From: Diplocloster modestus
GTDB lineage: Bacteria > Bacillota > Clostridia > Lachnospirales > Lachnospiraceae
Assembly (NCBI RefSeq): GCF_019042245.1
Contig: NZ_JAHQCX010000022.1
Span: 1 to 64,000, forward strand
Direction: 5' to 3'
Length of the DNA stretch: 64,000 nucleotides
Shown here: in pieces, positions 35,779 through 44,293 of the stretch
How positions within the stretch are numbered: the stretch's first letter is position 1
Layout: every line of letters begins with the position of its first letter
Position numbers and translations under genes: made by a program
Notes under the pieces: generated by a model
Told to the model about the DNA's origin: nothing
Databases searched by the model: none
The model's input: the letters and a program-made list of their open reading frames with translations, nothing else

Positions 35779-37692
35779 ATGAAAGACGACAAGCAATTCA
35801 AACCGTTTATACCAGCGGATCGAATATTGCCGGAAATGACAGTGACATCCGTTATTGTCGGTATCCTTCTGGCCGTATTATTCGGTGGTGCGAACGCGTA
35901 CCTGGGTCTTCGTGTAGGTATGACTGTATCTGCTTCTATTCCGGCAGCGGTTATCTCTATGGGTATCATCCGGGTCATTATGCGGCGGAATTCCATTCTG
36001 GAGAACAATATGGTTCAGACCATCGGTTCAGCTGGTGAATCCGTTGCGGCAGGCGCTATCTTTACCTTACCGGTTTTGTTCATGTGGGCAGACGAGTGGA
36101 ACGTCAGTGCTCCATCCTTGATCGAAATCGGACTGATCGCCTTAGTCGGCGGTGTGTTAGGCGTCCTGTTTATGGTACCGCTTCGGAAAGCGTTAATTGT
36201 TCAGGAGCATGGTACTCTGCCTTATCCCGAGGGTAAGGCCTGTGCGGAAGTATTACTGGCAGGAGAAGAAGGCGGAGCGAAAGCTTCCACCGTATTCGCA
36301 GGTCTTGGTATCGCCGCAGGTTACAAATTTATCGCTGACGGGTTAAAGATTTTCCCCAGCGAAGTGCACTATGAGATTACCCCTTACAAAGGCTCCGGTA
36401 TTGGGATGGACGTGCTTCCGGCTCTGGCAGGTGTTGGTTATATCTGCGGACCCAAGATTTCTTCCTATCTGCTGGCCGGCGGTTGTGTTGCATGGCTGGT
36501 TCTGATGCCTTTGATCGCGCTGTTTGGCGGGGATGCGATTCTTTATCCGGGATCAAAAGCGATCAGTGAGATGGGATCCTTTGATATCTGGGGCAGCTAT
36601 ATCCGCTACATAGGTGCCGGTGCAGTTGCGGCTGGTGGAATTATGAGCCTGATCAAGTCTCTGCCGATGATCGTTACTACCTTCAAAGACGCCATGAAAG
36701 GCTATGGCAAGGGGAAAGGTGACAGCAATCTGCGTACGGATCAGGATCTGCCGACAGCCGGCGTATTAATCGCAGCGCTGGTAGTGGCAGTTGTTATCTG
36801 GCTGCTTCCTCCTGTCCCGGTGAATCTGCTGGGCGCATTTATTATCGTTATTTTCGGTTTCTTCTTTGCGACCGTGTCCTCCCGTATGGTGGGCCTGATC
36901 GGAAGCAGCAATAACCCGGTATCCGGTATGGCGATCGCGACGCTTCTGTTTTCCGCGATTATTATGCGTTCGACCAGCGGAACGGGACACAGCAGTTATA
37001 CGGCGGTTATAGCTATCGGCGCGATCATCTGTATCATCGCAGCGATTGCCGGTGATACATCTCAGGATTTGAAAACCGGTTACATCGTAGGTGCTACGCC
37101 CAGGAAACAGCAGATTGGTGAGCTGATCGGCGTGGTTGCATCCGCGGTAGCCATTGGCGCGATTCTGTACCTGTTTAACGCAGCGTGGCAATATGGAACG
37201 ACCGAACTGCCGGCACCCCAGGCCATGCTGATGAAGATGGTTGTGGAAGGCGTTATGAATGCGAACCTGCCGTGGGTACTGGTATTTGCAGGTGTATTTA
37301 TCGCAATCGTGGTGGAGATCCTGGGTATCCCGGTGCTGCCCTTCGCTGTCGGGCTGTATCTGCCGATCCATCTGAGTACACCGATGATGGTTGGCGGTCT
37401 GGTACGTCTGTTCCTGGAGAAGAGGAAGAAAGGCGATTCCGAGACGAAGAAGAATATGGTGAACAACGGCGTCCTGTACTCTTCCGGCTTGATCGCTGGA
37501 GAGGGACTGATCGGAATCCTGCTGGCGGTATTCGCTGTCATCAAGATTAACGGGAAATCCCTTGGGGATATTATCAATCTTTCAGAGAAATTTAATCTGG
37601 GCAACATAGGCGGTTTAGTCTTTTTCGCTCTGATTATTATCAGCATTTTGGCATTTACCCTCTGGAAAAAAGAGAAAGCCAGCAAGAATTAA
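35779..37692 (+). CDS. OPT family oligopeptide transporter, copy 1
   Basis: A 637-residue polytopic membrane protein of the oligopeptide transporter (OPT) superfamily, a proton-coupled importer of peptides or peptide-like metal chelates. Family segments include NAYLGLRVGMTVSASIPAAV near residue 35, NMVQTIGSAGESVAAGAIF near 75, YPEGKACAEVLLAGEEGG, and AGDTSQDLKTGYIVGATPR. GGAGAGGGAAAG stands before the ATG. Copy 2 follows 183 bases later and is very similar through its whole length, so this is a tandem duplication. Confidence 0.92.
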   Translation: MKDDKQFKPFIPADRILPEMTVTSVIVGILLAVLFGGANAYLGLRVGMTVSASIPAAVISMGIIRVIMRRNSILENNMVQTIGSAGESVAAGAIFTLPVLFMWADEWNVSAPSLIEIGLIALVGGVLGVLFMVPLRKALIVQEHGTLPYPEGKACAEVLLAGEEGGAKASTVFAGLGIAAGYKFIADGLKIFPSEVHYEITPYKGSGIGMDVLPALAGVGYICGPKISSYLLAGGCVAWLVLMPLIALFGGDAILYPGSKAISEMGSFDIWGSYIRYIGAGAVAAGGIMSLIKSLPMIVTTFKDAMKGYGKGKGDSNLRTDQDLPTAGVLIAALVVAVVIWLLPPVPVNLLGAFIIVIFGFFFATVSSRMVGLIGSSNNPVSGMAIATLLFSAIIMRSTSGTGHSSYTAVIAIGAIICIIAAIAGDTSQDLKTGYIVGATPRKQQIGELIGVVASAVAIGAILYLFNAAWQYGTTELPAPQAMLMKMVVEGVMNANLPWVLVFAGVFIAIVVEILGIPVLPFAVGLYLPIHLSTPMMVGGLVRLFLEKRKKGDSETKKNMVNNGVLYSSGLIAGEGLIGILLAVFAVIKINGKSLGDIINLSEKFNLGNIGGLVFFALIIISILAFTLWKKEKASKN

Positions 37693-37704
37693 TTGCCTGG
37701 GATC

Positions 37705-37780
37705 ATGCTGTCTGAACCAGGTGATACTGCCTAATATAGGTAATGCTGTCTGATACAGGTAACAGCGCCGAATATAGGTA
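37705..37780 (+). repeat. Two 38-base direct repeats
   Basis: Positions 37705-37742 and 37743-37780 are adjacent 38-base copies matching at 31 positions, both beginning ATGCTGTCTGA and ending AATATAGGTA. They lie between the two OPT genes. Confidence 0.75.
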
Positions 37781-37800
37781 AAACAGGAAATTATTATACA

Positions 37801-37830
37801 TTGTTTTGTATTTTCCTCCCATACTATAAT
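37801..37830 (+). promoter_or_regulatory. Promoter of second OPT gene
   Basis: TTGTTT (37801-37806), 18 bases, TATAAT (37825-37830). The second OPT gene therefore can be expressed separately from the first. Confidence 0.55.
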
Positions 37831-37875
37831 GAAACGGACAATGAGTGCCAATTCATAAAGGATGGGGATTGAGAT

Positions 37876-39771
37876 ATGAAACAGGAAAAAAGTTTTAAAC
37901 CATTTGTCCCCGCGGAACGGGTACTGCCGGAATTTACGGTGGCGTCGATCGTCATCGGAATCCTGTTGGCAGTGGTCTTCGGCGGGGCAAATGCTTATCT
38001 TGGCCTTCGAGTGGGAATGACGGTGTCGGCATCGATACCAGCCGCCGTTATCGCTATGGGTGTTATCCGGGTGATTCTGCGCAAGGATTCCATACTCGAG
38101 AGCAATATGGTACAGACAATCGGTTCAGCCGGTGAATCTGTGGCGGCGGGCGCGATTTTTACCCTGCCGGTATTATTTATGTGGGCAGAGCAGTGGGAGA
38201 CCCTGCCTCCGTCCTTTTGGACCATTTCGATTATCGCGTTATTCGGAGGAGTCCTGGGAATCTTATTCATGGTACCGCTGCGGCGGGCTCTGATTGTTCA
38301 GGAACATGGTGTTCTTCCGTATCCGGAGGGAACCGCCTGTGCAGAGGTCCTGCTGGCGGGAGAAGAGGGCGGTTCCAAAGCCTCCACAGTGTTCGCGGGA
38401 CTTGGAATAGCAGCCGCTTACAAATTCGCGGCGGATGGGCTGAAGCTGTTTCCCAGCGAGGTTCACTATGAGTTAAACTCCTATAAGGGAAGCGGGGCAG
38501 GCGTAGACGTACTGCCGGCGCTCGTTGGAGTGGGTTATATCTGCGGACCGAAGATCTCCTCCTATATGCTGGCGGGCGGAGTCCTGGCCTGGTTTGTGCT
38601 GATGCCGCTGTTGAGCTTTTTCGGGCAGGACGCAGTCCTCTTTCCGGGGACGGACCCCATTAGCTCCATGGATTCCTTTACGATCTGGACCAAATACATC
38701 CGATACATCGGGGCGGGCGCAGTAGCGGCCGGTGGGATCTTAAGCCTGATCAAATCCCTTCCTCTGATCGTCCGGACCTTCGGTCAGGCGCTGAAGGGAT
38801 ATGGAAAAGGAGAGGCCAGTATGCTGCGCACGGATAAGGACTTGCCTATGAAAGGGATTCTGCTGGTGATTCTGGCTATGGCGGTCCTGATCTGGCTGTT
38901 GCCGGCGTTCCCGGTCAATCTGTTGGGAGCGGTTCTGATCGTGGTGTTTGGTTTCTTCTTCGCAACGGTATCCTCCAGAATGGTAGGACTGGTCGGCAGC
39001 AGCAACAATCCGGTCTCCGGAATGGCGATCGCCACGCTATTGTTTTCCACGATGGCTTTAAAGGCCACCGGATCCACCGGTCAGGCAGGTATGATCGGCG
39101 CGATCGCCATCGGTTCCATTATCTGTATGATCGCGGCCATCGCCGGAGATACCTCCCAGGACTTAAAGACCGGATATATCCTGGGCGCCACGCCCAGAAG
39201 GCAGCAGATCGGGGAACTGATCGGTGTCGGGGCCTCTGCGGTTACCATCGGCGGTGTGTTATATCTGCTCCACTCGGCGTGGGGATACGGGTCCACCCAG
39301 CTGCCGGCGCCCCAGGCCACACTGATGAAGATGGTGGTCGAAGGCGTAATGGAAGGGAATCTACCGTGGGTGCTGGTATTTGCGGGTGCCGGAATCGCCA
39401 TCGTGGCGGAGATCTTACGGATGCCGGTACTGCCTTTTGCCGTGGGCCTGTATCTGCCGGTTCACTTAAGCGCCGGGATCATGGCAGGCGGTCTTGTACG
39501 ATTATATTTTGAAAAGAAAAAGCATCTTCCGGAAGGACACAAAAAGGGAATGATTGAACGCGGTGTGCTGTACTGTTCCGGCCTGATCGCCGGAGAGGGG
39601 CTTGTGGGTATCCTGTTGGCCGTGCTGGCCATCGTTCCCATCGGCGCAGTGACACTTGGTGATAAAATAGATCTGTCCGAAATCCTGAATCTGGGAAATA
39701 TCGGAGGACTGGCAGCGTTTGCGCTGTTGATCGGGTCACTGTTCCTGTTCGCAAAGCGGAAGGCGAAATAG
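37876..39771 (+). CDS. OPT family oligopeptide transporter, copy 2
   Basis: A 631-residue paralogue of the protein encoded just upstream. Nearly all family blocks are shared (NAYLGLRVGMTVSASIPAAV, NMVQTIGSAGESVAAGAIF, AGDTSQDLKTGYILGATPR), while loop regions and the last 60 residues diverge. Two copies may cover different peptides or conditions. It starts behind its own promoter and is followed after 17 bases by the PqqD-like gene, so transporter and small protein are probably made together. Confidence 0.92.
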   Translation: MKQEKSFKPFVPAERVLPEFTVASIVIGILLAVVFGGANAYLGLRVGMTVSASIPAAVIAMGVIRVILRKDSILESNMVQTIGSAGESVAAGAIFTLPVLFMWAEQWETLPPSFWTISIIALFGGVLGILFMVPLRRALIVQEHGVLPYPEGTACAEVLLAGEEGGSKASTVFAGLGIAAAYKFAADGLKLFPSEVHYELNSYKGSGAGVDVLPALVGVGYICGPKISSYMLAGGVLAWFVLMPLLSFFGQDAVLFPGTDPISSMDSFTIWTKYIRYIGAGAVAAGGILSLIKSLPLIVRTFGQALKGYGKGEASMLRTDKDLPMKGILLVILAMAVLIWLLPAFPVNLLGAVLIVVFGFFFATVSSRMVGLVGSSNNPVSGMAIATLLFSTMALKATGSTGQAGMIGAIAIGSIICMIAAIAGDTSQDLKTGYILGATPRRQQIGELIGVGASAVTIGGVLYLLHSAWGYGSTQLPAPQATLMKMVVEGVMEGNLPWVLVFAGAGIAIVAEILRMPVLPFAVGLYLPVHLSAGIMAGGLVRLYFEKKKHLPEGHKKGMIERGVLYCSGLIAGEGLVGILLAVLAIVPIGAVTLGDKIDLSEILNLGNIGGLAAFALLIGSLFLFAKRKAK

Positions 39772-39788
39772 ACAAAGGATGTGAGAGC

Positions 39789-40142
39789 ATGTCAAAAAAG
39801 ACAGTATTGCCCGGAAACTATATGGACTACGTGCCCATGAAAAATCCGGAGTACAAATGGGAAACCAATGAGAAAGGGCGGGTGGTGATCGACGAGCCCA
39901 ACGAGGGTTTCTTCAACCACATAGCCCAGAAATTTTTCCGCCGGCCCAAAGTAAGCCACATACAGCTGGATGCCTATGGGAGTTTTGTCTGGCTGCAGAT
40001 CGACGGAAAGAACACGGTCTATGACATCTCGGAGCTTGTTCAGGCTGAGTTCGGCAAGAAAGCGGAGCCGCTGCTGAACCGGCTGGTAGAATTCTTCCGG
40101 ATATTAAAGTTCCATCATTTTATCATCTACAAAAATGATTGA
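39789..40142 (+). CDS. PqqD-like (RRE-fold) protein
   Basis: A 117-residue protein whose pattern (W-x-x-N-x-KGRVVIDEPNEG, then LDAYGSFVWLQIDGKNTV, YDISELVQAEFG) matches the PqqD family, a winged-helix fold that binds precursor peptides in RiPP synthesis. The long N-terminal segment before the domain is about 30 residues. No radical-SAM enzyme or precursor peptide is nearby, so a role other than peptide maturation, possibly binding peptides brought in by the OPT transporter, is inferred. It begins 17 bases after the OPT stop and ends before a strong terminator. Confidence 0.78.
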   Translation: MSKKTVLPGNYMDYVPMKNPEYKWETNEKGRVVIDEPNEGFFNHIAQKFFRRPKVSHIQLDAYGSFVWLQIDGKNTVYDISELVQAEFGKKAEPLLNRLVEFFRILKFHHFIIYKND

Positions 40143-40171
40143 GAAGCGGAAAACTGAATTCAGGAACGGAG

Positions 40172-40217
40172 CCTCTGAACCGGGAACGTGTGATGCGTTC
40201 CCGGTTCAGAGGTTTTT
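40172..40217 (+). terminator. Terminator after PqqD-like gene, repeated elsewhere
   Basis: CCTCTGAACCGGGAACG (40172-40188) and its exact complement (40196-40212) form a 17-base stem with a 7-base loop, followed by TTTTT. A near copy of about 75 bases around it sits in the centre of the large palindrome at 58145-58220. Confidence 0.85.
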
Positions 40218-40368
40218 GCCGTCGGCTGTGGTCAAAATAACCATGGACATTTTCATCAGAAATTATTAAACTAAGATAAGGCGTCACCCTGGCGGTGCTC
40301 ATGGAAGATAGGAGAGCAAATAACTTACGGAATATTCTATTCTATAAAAGACAGAGAAGGAGCATAAA

Positions 40369-41013
40369 ATGAGATTACAAATAGCGCTGGATATGGTATC
40401 GATGGAAGAAGCATTGGGAATGGCGGAAAAAATACACGATATTATCGATATCGTAGAGATTGGAACACCGATGATCATCAAGTACGGGATGCAGCCGGTG
40501 AGGTGTATGAAGGAGAGTTTTCCCCAGCTGACGGTTCTGGCAGACACCAAAATCGCCGATGGAGGTGAAATTGAGGCCCGCTATGCCATCGAGGCCGGTG
40601 CGGATATCGTGACCGTTCTGGCCGCTGCCGCCGACAATACGATAACAGCAGCAAAGAACGTGGTCCATAAGGCCGGAAAAGAACTATATGTGGATCTGCT
40701 GGGTGTTCCTGATCTCATTCAAAGATCCAAAGAGCTGGAGGCGATGGGCGTCGATTATATCGGCGTACATACCGCCGTAGATGTGCAGCAGTCCGGAATA
40801 ACGCCGTTTAACGACCTGAAGAAATTATCAGAGACAGTCTGTAATACCAGGATAGCGGCCGCAGGAGGTATCACTCAGGACACACTCCCGTTAGCTATGT
40901 TCAGCCATCCTGACGTGATTATAGCCGGAGGAGCGCTGACAACCGCCCCCGACCTTCGGGCGGCCGTTCTTGCATTTAAACGCAGAATAATAACAGATCA
41001 GAACCGGCTTTAA
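40369..41013 (+). CDS. 3-hexulose-6-phosphate synthase-like (HUMPS) enzyme
   Basis: A 214-residue TIM-barrel protein of the orotidine-decarboxylase superfamily. The start (LQIALDMVSMEEAL) and EIGTPMIIKYG match 3-hexulose-6-phosphate synthase, which joins formaldehyde and ribulose 5-phosphate or runs in reverse to make pentose. The active-site segment LADTKIADGG has Asp59, Lys61 and Asp64; KIAD is also found in 3-keto-L-gulonate-6-phosphate decarboxylases. The usual partner isomerase (PHI) is not adjacent. No clear operon neighbours. It could supply ribulose 5-phosphate, or act in ascorbate-like sugar breakdown. Confidence 0.8.
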   Translation: MRLQIALDMVSMEEALGMAEKIHDIIDIVEIGTPMIIKYGMQPVRCMKESFPQLTVLADTKIADGGEIEARYAIEAGADIVTVLAAAADNTITAAKNVVHKAGKELYVDLLGVPDLIQRSKELEAMGVDYIGVHTAVDVQQSGITPFNDLKKLSETVCNTRIAAAGGITQDTLPLAMFSHPDVIIAGGALTTAPDLRAAVLAFKRRIITDQNRL

Positions 41014-41152
41014 ATCCGGCCGCTTTCAAGAAATTCATAAATTAGAAAGAATTATCACCCCGGAAATTAAGAAATAACTAAGGAAGTAATACGAAAAAAT
41101 ACAAAGAGAACGGATATAATAAGGGCATACCGAAATAAAGGAGGATGCCCCA

Positions 41153-42106
41153 ATGACATCGAGTGAGGAATTAAAAAAAAGGACAAATATAAAGGCCAGA
41201 AGAAAACACAGGCGCAGAAGAAGGGCCCGGACAAACCTGCTGAAATTCGTGCTCCTCACCGGGCTGCTGATTCTAGTGGTATTTGGACTTCACTATGGTG
41301 TGAAAAATATAGGGAACAAATTCAAAGAATGGCGGCAGCCATATCTGACTGAAAATTCACAGCCTCCCGACGGCAGTCTGTCCGTCAATGTCTCCTCCAT
41401 GGATATCGACAATTCACTCCTGCAGCAGTTACAAACAATGGATCTGCCCTCTTCCCAGCTCAAGCAAATCACCAGTCATATCGAAGACTATCCCGAAAGA
41501 ATGCTGGAAGCTCTGACCAAAAATGAAGAGCTGCTGGATTACGTACTTGCCTATCCGGAAAACAAGGACCTTATGGAAAATGATCAGCCCATCGATCTTA
41601 AAAATGACTGGGAAGAGGGCAAAATTCCGCTTTTCCTCCAGTGGGATTCCAGATGGGGATACCATTCCTATGGTACAGAAGGTCTCATTGGACTGGACGG
41701 CTGCGGACCCACTTGTCTGTCCATGGTCATCGTCGGATTAACCCTGGACCTGCAGAAGAATCCCCAGGCTATAGCATCCTTCAGTGAGGATAACGGATAC
41801 CTGGACCCAGCCGCCGGGACCACCTGGGCGCTTATGACCACAGGCGCCAGGCAGCTGGGGATCCAGGCAGAAGAAATCCGTCTGGATGAGTCCGTTATGA
41901 AAAATGAACTTTCCCAAGGGCATCCCATCATCTGCAGTATGCGGCCGGGAGACTTTACCACCACCGGGCATTTTATCGTATTAACCGGTTACCGGGACGG
42001 GGAATTCACAGTCAATGACCCAAACAGCCGAAGCCGCAGCTCCAGGACTTGGTCTTATTCTGAGCTGAGTTATCAGATTAAAAATCTTTGGGCGTTTTCC
42101 CTGTGA
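41153..42106 (+). CDS. Membrane-anchored C39-like cysteine peptidase
   Basis: A 317-residue protein with a very basic N-terminus (KARRKHRRRRRAR), one membrane helix at about 30-48, a linker, and a C39-type peptidase domain from about 155. Catalytic candidates are Cys184 in LDGCGPTCLSM, His in TTGHFIVLTGY and Asp in FTVNDPNSRS. The domain should face outside the cell. AAGGAGG lies before the ATG. Relatives process peptides or cell-wall linked substrates; the target is unknown. The IS1182-type remnant begins about 10 bases after the stop. Confidence 0.88.
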   Translation: MTSSEELKKRTNIKARRKHRRRRRARTNLLKFVLLTGLLILVVFGLHYGVKNIGNKFKEWRQPYLTENSQPPDGSLSVNVSSMDIDNSLLQQLQTMDLPSSQLKQITSHIEDYPERMLEALTKNEELLDYVLAYPENKDLMENDQPIDLKNDWEEGKIPLFLQWDSRWGYHSYGTEGLIGLDGCGPTCLSMVIVGLTLDLQKNPQAIASFSEDNGYLDPAAGTTWALMTTGARQLGIQAEEIRLDESVMKNELSQGHPIICSMRPGDFTTTGHFIVLTGYRDGEFTVNDPNSRSRSSRTWSYSELSYQIKNLWAFSL

Positions 42107-42115
42107 GGAAGGGGA

Positions 42116-42779
42116 GACTGTCCGAAAACCAAATAAGTTAATTTTACTAAGGTCCGGGAAGAGATGAGCCGCCCGGTTCCAAGGCCCCGCCGCGTTCCTC
42201 TCTTCCCTGCGTTGGTGAATTATGCCATATATCCACTTTTGACCGTAATCAGATAATACTGTGTTCCTGGGATTCGTTCGTAGAGCCTGAGAGTATAGCC
42301 AGACTGATCGATGCTTTTGTGAACAGCCTTAATTTAAAAAAATATGAAGGAAAAGAAATGGCAAAAGAGGGCAGGCCGCCCTATGATCCAAGGGGAATGT
42401 ATAAGCTGTATATATATGGTAACCGAAAAGGAATTCGTTCCTCACGAAAACTGGCGGAAAGTTGCAAAGTCAATCTGGAAGTGAAATGGATGATAGGCGG
42501 TGTGGAGCCGGACTTTCGTACCATAGCCGATTTTCCTGGAAAAAATGCCCCAGAGGATGTGCCTGTCGGAGCATCCGTTTGGAACGATAAAAAGAGCGAT
42601 GGGAGCCAGCCACTTTCTGTTAAGAGGATTGCGGAAGGTGGCAGGAGAATTTGCGCTCTTTTGTCTGGGATATAATATAGAAAGAGCGAAAAACCTTCTG
42701 GGATTTAAAAAAATGATGGAATTGATGGCAGAACATAAGCTTCTTTTCTTAAAGTGCGGGTAAATTTGTTTTCGGACAT
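42116..42779 (+). mobile_element. Internally deleted IS1182-type element
   Basis: Ends carry the 11-base inverted repeat TGTCCGAAAAC (42119-42129 and complement at 42768-42778). Between them lie the first and last parts of an IS1182-family transposase joined by a deletion. The result is a MITE-like relic of about 660 bases that cannot move by itself. Confidence 0.8.
42226..42763 (+). pseudogene. IS1182-family transposase, deleted and frameshifted
   Basis: One frame from about 42226 encodes the N-terminal part: FDRNQIILCSWDSFV, IARLIDAFVNSLNL, and GRPPYDPRGMYKLYIYG to PDFRTIADF (near 42537), the DUF772 segment of IS1182 transposases. The next frame, from about 42538 to the stop at 42763, encodes the C-terminal end (CLSEHPFGTIKRAMGASHFL and GEFALFCLGYNIERAKNLLG). 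The catalytic middle is missing, so roughly two thirds of the usual protein is lost and the reading frame shifts at the junction. Confidence 0.85.
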
Positions 42780-43013
42780 TGCAGGTCTGAAGGGGGTGTG
42801 CTAGAATGAAGTCAGAACTTATATATGGAAGCTTAGCCCTTGAACCCGGAGACAGGCAGCGATAAACATTAGATGTATCGTGGTTGGTCCGGGACATTTT
42901 ATGCAATGAACCTGGATGTTTTGGAAGACGGGAGTGGTATGCGGGGTTAGGAATGTGTTTGCTTGGTTAACTTGATTTGTACAATGGAACGTAGCTTAAG
43001 GGAGGAATATGAA

Positions 43014-43964
43014 GTGAAAGAAATATGGACCATGGGGGAGACGATCTGTGAGATTATGCGGCCGGAGGTAGATATGCCTCTTGAGCGGACCGGCGAATTC
43101 ACAGGACCTTTCCCATCCGGAGCACCGGCTATTTTTGCCGATACTGTGGCTAAGATGGGATATGTCAGCGGAATTATCGGCAGAGTCGGAGCGGATGAAT
43201 TCGGCGTCTGCATCCGGAAACGCCTGGAGGAGGACCGGGTCAATTGCTCCTTGCTGTCGACGGATCCGATCTTGTCAACCGGTGTAGCCTTTGTCTCCTA
43301 TGATCGGAACGGAGAGCGGAAGTTTATCTTCCATATGGGTAATTCCGCTGCCGGAAACCTGAGTGTTCCAAAGAAACTGCCGGAGAATGTGGGGCTTTTC
43401 CATATTATGGGCTGCAGTCTGACCTCGTCAAAGAAAATGGCGGAGAGCATACTACAGACCATGAAAGCCCTGTACGAAGCAGGTGCCGTGATCACTTTTG
43501 ATCCCAATGTGCGGATTGAGATCCTGAAAGAAATAGATTTAATGTCCAGCGTCCTGCCCATTCTGGAGTATAGTTCTGTATTCATGCCGGGCCTTCATGA
43601 ACTTTTAACGATTTTCGAGACAGAATCAATGGATCAAGCGATCGACCAAGTTTTCCAATATCCCAATATAAAGGTCCTCGTCCTAAAACAAGGGAAAAAA
43701 GGCGCTCAGATCATAACCCGGGAATCTCATTTTGACATCCCGATCTGCAAAGTCCGCGCCAAAGACCCCACCGGTGCCGGAGACAGCTTCGATGCGGCCT
43801 TCCTTTGCGGCTACTTAAGCGGCCTTCCCCTTGAAACCTGCGCCAGACAGGCATCCGCGGCGGCAGCCCTGAATACAGCCGCCTTCGGCCCCATGGAAGG
43901 GATCATCACTCCTGGTCGTGTATCCGACCTGATCCACCAAAATTACGAAGTGCGATCAATATAA
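43014..43964 (+). CDS. PfkB family carbohydrate kinase
   Basis: A 316-residue ribokinase-fold sugar kinase. It opens TMGETICEIMRP, has the first family signature near GIIGRVGADEFG, and the second, KDPTGAGDSFDAAFLCGYL, with the catalytic Asp of GAGDS. Translation starts at GTG 43014 with GGGAGG 8 bases upstream; the longer frame from 42963 has no site. The substrate is probably a sugar such as fructose or 2-keto-3-deoxygluconate. It is flanked by the IS relic and the repeat region, and no transporter is adjacent. Confidence 0.88.
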   Translation: MKEIWTMGETICEIMRPEVDMPLERTGEFTGPFPSGAPAIFADTVAKMGYVSGIIGRVGADEFGVCIRKRLEEDRVNCSLLSTDPILSTGVAFVSYDRNGERKFIFHMGNSAAGNLSVPKKLPENVGLFHIMGCSLTSSKKMAESILQTMKALYEAGAVITFDPNVRIEILKEIDLMSSVLPILEYSSVFMPGLHELLTIFETESMDQAIDQVFQYPNIKVLVLKQGKKGAQIITRESHFDIPICKVRAKDPTGAGDSFDAAFLCGYLSGLPLETCARQASAAAALNTAAFGPMEGIITPGRVSDLIHQNYEVRSI

Positions 43965-44230
43965 GGGATGAATCTCAAATACAAAATGTGATCATTATAA
44001 GAAATTATCTCAAATGTAGCCTTCCCAGTTCTGTAGAACATATGAAAACAGGCCTTTACCAGAGCGGGGATGAGAGGGAAGCGGCGGGGGATGGCGGAGC
44101 CGGGCGGAAAAACTCGTGAGGCAGCATCGCTTGAGGCCGGGCCTTAGAGCGGGTTGTGCAGATGATGGGAGAACCTCTCAGGGACTGGAACACTGTCCGA
44201 GCCCCCAACCAAAAATTTCAGTCCCCCCCG
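43965..44230. other. Intergenic region with dispersed-repeat half
   Basis: Positions about 44042-44083 resemble the left part of the palindrome at 17326-17362: both have a GGC-TTTACCAG core and then GGGGA(T/G)GAGAGGGAA. The right complementary half is not present here, only a GC-rich run. No gene is visible. Confidence 0.5.
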
Positions 44231-44259
44231 TTGCAGAGGGTAAACACGTATGTTAAAAT
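44231..44259 (+). promoter_or_regulatory. Promoter of pyrC
   Basis: TTGCAG (44231-44236), 17 bases, TAAAAT (44254-44259), 34 bases before the start at 44294. Confidence 0.65.
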
Positions 44260-44293
44260 AAGACAGATAAATAAATTCAGGAAGGAATCCATT

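Noticed and set aside
44164..44190. PyrR-binding-like motif (AGTCCCTGAGAGGTT) upstream of pyrC
   Set aside because: It is on the minus strand, so it would not be in the pyrC RNA, and it has one extra base against the consensus.
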